Source: Neonectria sp. B-13
Taxonomy: Eukaryota; Ascomycota; Sordariomycetes; Hypocreales; Nectriaceae
Direction of reading: 5' to 3'
Length of the DNA stretch: 64,000 nt
Assembly: GCA_002682825.1 (NCBI GenBank)
Contig: NOKP01000016.1
Location: 849,593-913,592, forward strand
Position numbers and translations under genes: made by a program
In this document: positions 57,109 through 64,000 of the stretch, piece after piece
How the letters are laid out: the number at the start of each line of letters is the position of its first letter
Numbering within the stretch: position 1 is the first letter of the stretch
The notes under the pieces: generated by a model
Seen by the model: the letters and a program-made list of their open reading frames with translations, nothing else
Database searches by the model: none
What the model was told of the DNA's origin: nothing

Positions 57109-57699
57109 ATGAGTCCCCCCCGGTCACGCTTGAGACGACGTCGAGCCATACGTCGAGCCTCACGTCGAGCCACCACACGGCACGATGAAGCCGAATCGCA
57201 CCAAGACTCGACAGACAGCCGACCTTCGCCGGCGGTACCGAGATATACCGGGATTGATGAGGACCACGAGATTGCTGGCGTCTCCTTCACCGATATGATG
57301 GCCGCAGCCAGTCTCGCTCAGAACGAATGGGGCGAACATGTTACACACAGAGTCCAAGAACCCGATACTGCTCCTGAAATTGATGAGGACTACGAGATTG
57401 CTGGCATCTCCTTTACCGATATGATGGCCGCGGCCAATCTCACTTGGAACGAATGGGGCGAACATGTTACACACAGAGTCCGAGAGCCCGATACTGCTCC
57501 TGAAATAGCCGAAAGGGAACGCCGACCCTACGCCTTAAACCTCCATCACCTCTATACGATGATCCCGACTGAGCGCCCAAAGAGATATCATGTGACCCAG
57601 TTCATATACCCGATCAATTGCGCCGGCGACTGGGCGAAGCACATCATCGACTACGTCTGTTACAAGGAACAAAAGTTCACGGCCATCTGGGAGATCTAG
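57109..57699 (+). CDS. Hypothetical protein with 42-residue internal duplication
   Basis: A 196-aa frame from the ATG at 57109. The start is Arg-rich (MSPPRSRLRRRRAIRR). Then a 42-residue unit is present twice, starting IDEDHEIAGVSFTDMMAA (about residue 49) and IDEDYEIAGISFTDMMAA (about residue 91); both continue to EWGEHVTHRV and EPDTAPE. The two 126-bp copies differ mostly at silent or conservative positions, which suggests they were translated. The C-terminal 60 residues (YHVTQFIYPINCAGDWAKHI) have no duplication. I recognise no family. It stands alone between HDA1 and an SR-rich gene. It could be the 3' exon of a longer gene or a recently formed gene. Confidence 0.5.
   Translation: MSPPRSRLRRRRAIRRASRRATTRHDEAESHQDSTDSRPSPAVPRYTGIDEDHEIAGVSFTDMMAAASLAQNEWGEHVTHRVQEPDTAPEIDEDYEIAGISFTDMMAAANLTWNEWGEHVTHRVREPDTAPEIAERERRPYALNLHHLYTMIPTERPKRYHVTQFIYPINCAGDWAKHIIDYVCYKEQKFTAIWEI
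57255..57506 (+). repeat. Tandem 126-bp duplication inside a coding frame
   Basis: Two copies, about 57255-57380 and 57381-57506, in frame with each other. See the gene at 57109. Confidence 0.85.
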
Positions 57700-58182
57700 C
57701 AGGTTACCTGGAATAACAAGCAATGGTCTCGCGTGCTATTCCTGAACATCCAACCTTGGATGCAGCTCCGTGATGTTTCCATGGGCGAGCGCTTCTTTCG
57801 TCCTTGTTTTCACTAGACGTTGGAAATCGACGACGAATTCCGGGAGAGATTGCGCAAGTCTCTGAAAGACCGTGAAGGAAAACGGCCGCGGCCACGGACT
57901 TTGGGCCCCAGCCCCTTGTGGCAGGTGCAATCGACTCAATCTCTAGGAGCCCGACGGAGACCAGAGGACATGCACTTTTGACCAGTAGCGAGGCTCTCCT
58001 CCGGTTACGTCTCCAGCGCCTCTCGCGGGATACGACTTGAAACAGCAGCGCGAATCGACCGGTCCTCGTGTGATTTCTTACGCAGCAACTACAGCGGTCC
58101 TTTTCCTTATTGGGTGTCTTTTTTCGTTTGCACTTTTCGTTTGTTTTGCCTCTGGAGACGACCCACAAACGCACACTTCATC
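57700..58182. other. Intergenic region
   Basis: About 480 bp; promoter of the SR-rich gene and nothing else recognisable. Confidence 0.55.
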
Positions 58183-59853
58183 ATGCAGACAACTTTTGAT
58201 GGGCTAGCGCTAACTCGCAAAAGGTATGACGATGGGGAAGTCGTTAGGTATGGCGCTGGAGAGTCGTGGAGACCTACACCTAGAGGGGGAGATCGGTCAC
58301 CTCGCCGAGCTCGCAGCCCAATTAGGGAGAGAGTGAGGAGTCCACGACCACGAAGTCCACGTCCCCGGAGTCCTCCTCCTGCAGGATCTGATAGTTACGT
58401 TCCTGGAAGATACCCACCACGTCGACGATCTCGAAGTGGCGGTGATCGATACCGACGAGAGCGGTCAAGGGATCGAGAGAGCCCACGCAGACGAGAGCGG
58501 ACTAGATCTCCCATGAGACGACCGTCTCCTCCTCGACGTAGTTTGTCAAGGAGACCTTCTCCCATGCGAGCTGACAGGTACGAGCGCCCTCGGTCTCCAG
58601 CCAGAGACTGGGACCGCGATCGTGATCGAGACCGTCCAAGGGAGCGAGACTGGGATCGTGATCGAGTTCGTGATCGAGAACGTGACTTTGAGCGTCGTGA
58701 TGACAGGTGAGCATGAACCAAACCATCCCTTCTTTAACAGGTTGTAACTAACCCTCAAAGACGGAGGTCCAGGTCTCCATTCAACAGAGACCGCCGTGAT
58801 AGAACCCCTCCAGGGAGGTCGCCACCTCGAGGACCCGGTGGTGGTGGCTCATATCGCCCACGCTCGCGATCCCCAAGCCGCCGGGGTGCGGATCGATACC
58901 AGTCGTATCGACGAGTCTCTCCACCAAGAGAGTCGGGGATCTCTTCCGCAATCACCTCTCAGTCAGCGTCCGGAAGATCATCTCCTCGCCCAAGCTCAAT
59001 TAGGGCCCGGTCCCCACCAGCCCAGTCTCGCGAAGAGTCTCCCCATCACCCCGGTGTCCCTGGAGTCGCACCTCTCAGGGACCCTCCCCGACCCGCGGGG
59101 TATGATTCGACCCCTCCGGCCTCCAGATCACCACCACGAGGCCCTGCCGCTTTGAGAGCCCCCCCTACTGGACCTGCGGCGAACAGGAGCTTCACTGTAC
59201 CTGTGTCGTCGCCCATTCCTCCAGTAGTGCGAACTCAAACGCCCACAGCCCCTCCACTTCGATCAGGGACCACCAGTCCGACAAACCCCCCAGCAGGCCC
59301 GCGAGGATATATTCCTCCAGCTCGAGGCGGGTTTGTCCCTCGTGGTGGAAGGGGCGGTTGGCCCCAGCCGCCTGCTAGGCATATGTCTGGGCTCTCACCA
59401 ACACCTTCCACACCCAATGGGCCTTCGTCTATTCCCACCGGGCCGCGAGCGACGCCTTCTAACGGTCCTCAATTATCGACTCCCACGCAAACTAGACCCT
59501 TCAATCCTCCCACTGGCCCGTCAGCGCAGCATCCAGGCAGTGCACGTCAAACACTGGCGCAAAGCATGCTAGCTACCCTACCGCCTCTTATCCCTGGAGG
59601 CAAGCTGGATCCATCTATGACTCCTGCTGCTCTAGGCGTGACGCGGGAGATCGAGCCTCACTACCGGAAACTCAAGGACGAGGAAGAGAAGCTGCGGGAC
59701 GAGCTGCAGGCCAAACAGGAGCGGCTGCGGAAGAGCTTGTACAACTGGGATCGACTGGAGCGTGACTCGCGCGCTTGGGAGATGCGCAGTGACCTGAGCG
59801 AGAAGAGCATGAAGAACATGGCGGGTGAGGGGATGGGCGGCGCGGCCTTCTAA
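58183..59853 (+). CDS. SR-rich (Ser/Arg repeat) protein, likely splicing-related
   Basis: Exons: 58183..58706 and 58761..59853 (538 aa); the 54-nt intron keeps frame. The ATG at 58183 starts MQTTFDGLALTRKRYDDGE. Residues 35-260 are dominated by RS, SPRR, RDRDRDR and SPPR repeats, the hallmark of proteins of splicing speckles. A Pro/Thr/Gly-rich part follows, with RGGFVPRGGRGGW. The last 75 residues form a charged helix (REIEPHYRKLKDEEEKLRDE, then LYNWDRLERDSRAWEMRSD) that looks conserved. No RRM or PWI domain is visible, so it is neither a classical SR protein nor a clear SRRM1. Nuclear role in pre-mRNA processing is inferred from composition. Confidence 0.8.
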
Positions 59854-60593
59854 GCCGGTCAATCCTGTCAGTTGGCTGACATGTAGCATCCGGGACATTC
59901 GAAATACGGCGCAAAGGGGGGTTTACACGGCTTTGCATTAATAGGCCAGCGATAGTTTAGGCGCACATGGCCTCGGCCTGGACAGCGGTTTTTTTTCACA
60001 CATGTACATTAGCAGCCGTTACAGCATCTCGTTTCTAGAGCTGTCGTTGGTATGAGATACCCTCTGCAATGGGGACCGCCAGTTTCAAATGTAACATTAC
60101 TGTAACACTTAATGACCGATAGGTCCTGCTCCAAGAAATGTCGCTGTGAGGCCCTGAAAGTCATCCGTTTCAATCAAGCTGGTGTTGGATAGCTTCACTC
60201 GGTTCGGAGTTTGGGTCACACACTGGTTTGTACCGCCTCGCGCCAGACGGAATGTTTGAATTTTTTCAGCTCCCCACGTAGGCCGGGTGCTCTACAAGTC
60301 GATCTTGGGCTCGAGGTCCCAAAGAGAGGTACATGACAAGCAAGCAATAAGGCTATGAAAACATTAAGTAGGCGAATTGTTACACCTCCTTCAATGCTTT
60401 AGAGCCAGTTGTCCAGTTTGAGTTCAACTTCCAATTCCAAATTCATGCGACGTCGATGTGGTCGTACCAAACGCACAAAATCATAATCATACAATGCGCG
60501 TGAAGCTCGTAGATGGAGCGAAATGCCAGATTTGAAATACAGGGCTTTGTGTTACTGAGATCGGGTTAGTTGGTTGGTCGATATCCACTGGGA
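59854..60593. other. Spacer between convergent genes
   Basis: About 740 bp of 3' sequence; no gene seen. Confidence 0.6.
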
Positions 60594-62921
60594 TTACCAG
60601 GCGTAGGCAGTTTCGTCGTCGTCCTCGTCGCCGTTCCAGTCACCATCTGACTCAGTGCGGTCTTCATCCATGAAGTCTTCCATGCCATATTGTAGCTCCG
60701 TGGGCTTTTGGTTGTCAAAAACGATGGAAACGGTGGTGCAGAGTCCCTGGATGACGGGCATGGCTGGCGCAGACGCCCCTTCAGCTTGCTCTTGCGTTTG
60801 CGACTCGGAATGGCGAGACATAGGCGCAGCCGCAGGCAAGGCATGCTCTTCTTCTTCTTCTTCTGAGGATTCAAATTCTCCCTCGTCGGTTTCAGGGTCC
60901 ATATAGGTTGGTCTACGCGACAGACCACGCAGGCCCTTGGAGTTGCTACTGTTCCGAGACTCCGAGTCAGAGGGTCGGATAGCGAGTCGAGTCACTCGAG
61001 TGCTCCGACGAGATGGGCCATCGGAGAGTCTCTTCTTTTTGGACGTCTTTTGGGGCACTGGAAGCTCCTCATCGACTGGTGGCTTTCGGAGCGACGTGTG
61101 ACTCTGCGGTGGCTCGTACGGGCGGAGGAAGACTCTATCCAGCCTCTTTCGCCACTCGTGGCGCATGTCTGCTCTCGCTTTCCACGGTATGTTGAGCATT
61201 GTCTTGACGGCAAGGTGCCGGAGATTTGGTAGATTGCCAGCATTGTCGATAAGTGACTGGAGGAACATTTCTGCCGTTTCTAGGCTCCAGTGCCTGATGT
61301 GCTCGAAGTCAAGCACGCGCAGGCTACTCGGCCATTTTGGAATCTGATGAGGAAGTAGTGCATGCTCATACATGGGATCAGAATCATTGTTGATGAGAGA
61401 CAGGGAGTCGTGGAGGCGGAAATATGACAGGTTCATTCGCAACTCCTCCAGGTCAGGGCATGCGTCAGCCAGGCTTGGCAAAAACGCCATGTCCAGCGAT
61501 TGGTTATGCGACAGGGTCAAAGTGCGGAGATTCCTACCATGCGTATGGAGGAATGTTTGCAAATCATCAGATTTCACCTCCCAGCAATTGATCAGTCCAA
61601 AATGGACCAAGCCCTTTGGCAGCAGCGGAAGCATGCGATGGGTCATGACAGTCGAGGATTCGAACACAAGGTGTGTGAGTGATGGAACTTTAGAGATCGC
61701 CTCCGCAATGGAGTCGATAACAGCGCCATCTTCATTGTACAGTTCCAATTCTCGCTCCTCATCTCCGGGTTTGGGGCGTGGTTTGTACAAGGACGGGACT
61801 TGGAAATTGGTAAAGCTCAGCTTGGTGAGATGGGCGAATGAGGGATCCTGATGCACGCGGCCGATGTCCTTTATAGTTGCGACATGCCCTCCCATAAGCC
61901 TCCCACTCCACTCCCAACTCCTCAACGCGGTGTGAAATGGCTTTTCGTCAACAGTCTCTGGTTCGGTGGTAGATGGCATGAGTGCGCGGAAGATGTCCTC
62001 AGAATAGTGCCACCTAACAGTGCGATCAAGCTCTCTGTAAGGAGGTTGATCATGCTGAGTGAAGAATACTAGCTCCTTGAGGCGTGGCAATGGGTGCACA
62101 ATTTTGAACAGGACAGTCTGCGGTACGACTTGGATATCTATGTAAACGGACTCGATTTTGACACGATAGTTCAATCGAGTTTCAGAAGGCTGGCGGTCTA
62201 GGAGAGCGGCAAGCCGCCTTGCCTTACCCGAGGTGGTGATGGGTGGGCATCGATAGATGGCTGTCAAGGCTGGATCACAGAAAGTCTTGCATGTTGTGGA
62301 GGCGTTGATCAGCCAGTTGACGTCAAGGGTATCATACCCTCCAGTGGTAGCCGCGTAGTAGAAGATGTCGATCCACACGCCATAAGGCATTCGGGGACCT
62401 GACCAGTCTGGGATGAACCCCTGCGGTAAGGGAGTTTCTGGTGTCGGGGGCACGATGCGTCGCTTTTTGGCGGTGTTTGGTGGCTCATTTGAGCGACTCG
62501 AGCGTTTTTTTGTGCCTTGACGGCGTGGTGGTTTGCTCTGGAGAACCGCCTCGGATGCGATTTCTGTTGTTTGAGAATTGGAAATAGCAGCCTGGCGTGC
62601 ACTCCGACGGCTACCGCTCCGACGACTGAGGGGTTTTGTTGCAGTCCGACGGGTGTGTCGGCAAGGACGAGACCCGGATTGACTCTCGTCGCCAGAAACC
62701 GCCTCGCTGTCTCGGTCCGACTCGGTCATATCGATGGCGCTCGAAAGAGAGGAGTCAGAGTCATTGTCATCGCTCGAAGAGTTATCGCCATGGTTCATGC
62801 GGGAATGAGGTGTTGAGGTGCGAGGTTGGTGGGCGGCCTTGGTGCGAGATGCTCGACTCGGGTTGCGACGGGTCGCATGCTCGTCGCGGGGTTGGTGGTC
62901 GACAGCTCGTGTCCTCGCCAT
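60594..62921 (-). CDS. F-box/LRR-like protein, nuclear-type tails
   Basis: One exon of 775 aa from the ATG at 62921 (MARTRAVDHQPRDEHATRR). The N-terminal 165 residues are Ser/Arg/Asp-rich and NLS-like (KKRRIVPPTPETP). An F-box-like segment follows (MPYGVWIDIFYYAATTGG, then VNWLINASTTCKTFCDPAL, about residues 180-225). The middle (about 250-540) consists of irregular leucine-rich units: LTKLSFTNFQVPSL, LTHLVFESSTVM, LVHFGLINCWEVKSDDL, LRTLTLSHNQSLDM and DLEELRMNLSYF. The C-terminal third is again disordered with a Glu run (SSEEEEEEH) and an acidic DEDDDETAYAW end. By family logic it is a substrate receptor of an SCF ubiquitin ligase; the target is unknown. Confidence 0.78.
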   Translation of the reverse strand: MARTRAVDHQPRDEHATRRNPSRASRTKAAHQPRTSTPHSRMNHGDNSSSDDNDSDSSLSSAIDMTESDRDSEAVSGDESQSGSRPCRHTRRTATKPLSRRSGSRRSARQAAISNSQTTEIASEAVLQSKPPRRQGTKKRSSRSNEPPNTAKKRRIVPPTPETPLPQGFIPDWSGPRMPYGVWIDIFYYAATTGGYDTLDVNWLINASTTCKTFCDPALTAIYRCPPITTSGKARRLAALLDRQPSETRLNYRVKIESVYIDIQVVPQTVLFKIVHPLPRLKELVFFTQHDQPPYRELDRTVRWHYSEDIFRALMPSTTEPETVDEKPFHTALRSWEWSGRLMGGHVATIKDIGRVHQDPSFAHLTKLSFTNFQVPSLYKPRPKPGDEERELELYNEDGAVIDSIAEAISKVPSLTHLVFESSTVMTHRMLPLLPKGLVHFGLINCWEVKSDDLQTFLHTHGRNLRTLTLSHNQSLDMAFLPSLADACPDLEELRMNLSYFRLHDSLSLINNDSDPMYEHALLPHQIPKWPSSLRVLDFEHIRHWSLETAEMFLQSLIDNAGNLPNLRHLAVKTMLNIPWKARADMRHEWRKRLDRVFLRPYEPPQSHTSLRKPPVDEELPVPQKTSKKKRLSDGPSRRSTRVTRLAIRPSDSESRNSSNSKGLRGLSRRPTYMDPETDEGEFESSEEEEEEHALPAAAPMSRHSESQTQEQAEGASAPAMPVIQGLCTTVSIVFDNQKPTELQYGMEDFMDEDRTESDGDWNGDEDDDETAYAW

Positions 62922-64000
62922 CGCAACGTGATACCTGATGAAGAAATACCACGTCAGCGTGTTGTTCAGCAAAAAGAGAGCCCGTTTGACCTAAAAACAA
63001 TCAAAGGCGACGCCCGTGGGTGGTTGTCGAGATGCTGGCGCAAGTAGGCGTTGAACACACCTGTGACGCAACGGCCAGCTGTTGCCTTGTCCTGAAGTGA
63101 TGCACTCGGATTGCGTGACAAAGTCTGGTGGCACACCGGTGAGCTAGGGGCCTCACTATCGCGGCTTTCTCTCCATGTGGATATGCTCTCTGGTTTCCAG
63201 TTGAGAAAATACTGATGGGTTGACGAAGGACTTCCAACAGAGGATGGTGAGGTTGTACAGAGCATCTGCAGTTGAAGGAGGGTCGGAGGGGCACAACCGA
63301 GCCGGTGCCTGGGAAATAGGTCAGCCTCGCACTAGCGACCCACATTCAATGGTGGGGCGTCGAGTGGCCAATCAAGCAGGGCAGGTACTTGTAAGGCGAC
63401 GAAGATTTAATGCATGGCAATTTTCTTGGGCGAACCGCACTGTACTGTCCCTGGGGTAAGTGAGCCTGCGGGCTTTGAAATTCAAAGATGACAATCATCT
63501 CATACGAGTTCAGGTAGGTGAGAAGATGGCAGCTTCTACCGCGAGGGATGTTTTTCGGGGTCCCGGGGAGCTCCTCAGAGATTGCTTTGCACGTACAGGA
63601 CAGACCTGAATGTCATCTCATGATGGCCATTGCAACATGGCCCCCCATCATGATCCATGATCCACAAGTCGTCTCGATAGCCGCATCCGACATTGTTCAA
63701 AGGGGTATCCAGAAGCGGGGGCCCCGGTTGGAGACATAGAGCGGAAAGTCCGAAAGATTTCGTTTCGTTGGCGCGATGCAGGAAGGAAAGTGGCCCGCTC
63801 TTGCCCAAGTCTGAGTGGCTCCTCAGCGGCGGCTTCCAGGATGTGTCATTACCGCACTAATCCCCATTGGGAGTCTTGATAGAATCTCCCTGTTCCTCCA
63901 CCCTGCCACTGGCACGCGTCTCACTGCACTGTTCGCCGCTGCCGCGCCCACCGTCAACCATCAGCGTCGGCTTGCACAACCGCAACTCCCGCAACAACAG
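62922..64000. other. Region upstream of the F-box/LRR gene to the window end
   Basis: About 1.1 kb. It should hold the promoter and leader of the F-box/LRR gene. I see no further gene start before the window ends. Confidence 0.5.

Overview
The window comes from the nuclear genome of a filamentous ascomycete (Pezizomycotina, most likely a Sordariomycete). Genes are split by short introns of about 50-90 nt with GTAAGT-type donors and CTAAC/CTGAC branch sites. The content also fits this group: hydroxamate-siderophore genes, a Pex14/17-type peroxin, a class II histone deacetylase with an Arb2 tail, and intergenic stretches of 0.5-5 kb. I recognise no tRNA, rRNA, CRISPR or intact transposon.

Region 1 (1-21.4 kb) looks like a siderophore (iron-uptake) gene cluster. 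It holds a full-size ABC transporter (cut by the window start), an AIF/AMID-like FAD-NAD(P) oxidoreductase, a siderophore-type MFS transporter, a SidF-like GNAT transacylase and a SidI-like mevalonyl-CoA ligase. SidI and SidF supply the anhydromevalonyl arm of fusarinine/TAFC/coprogen-type siderophores. Here both end in peroxisomal-targeting-like tripeptides (SKL and PKL). Divergent from sidI, at about 17.9-21.4 kb, lies a heavily decayed NRPS with the order A-tail, T, C, A-remnant, T, C. That order resembles the extracellular-siderophore synthetase NPS6/SidD. Seven copies of ATCWGATAA, the extended GATA site known for SREA-type iron regulators, lie between 3.9 and 16.1 kb. I noticed none elsewhere.

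Region 2 (21.4-31 kb) is gene-poor. It contains a three-copy 114-bp repeat relic, a C2H2 zinc-finger gene, a Gag1-like clamp (DUF4050) gene and 5.4 kb without a convincing gene.

Region 3 (31-64 kb) is ordinary housekeeping territory with many chromatin and RNA genes: a very Gln-rich protein whose frame is interrupted by two in-frame TAG codons, INO80 subunit Ies2, peroxin Pex14/17, a 1342-aa chromodomain protein, a Rab11/Ypt31 GTPase, ribosome-biogenesis factor Brx1, an F-box protein, histone deacetylase Hda1, a small protein with a 42-aa internal duplication, an SR-rich protein and a 775-aa F-box/LRR-like protein. The 1 kb after 62.9 kb shows no gene.

Coordinates of spliced genes run from start codon to stop codon. 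Exon limits were placed by eye from splice signals, frame and protein continuity.
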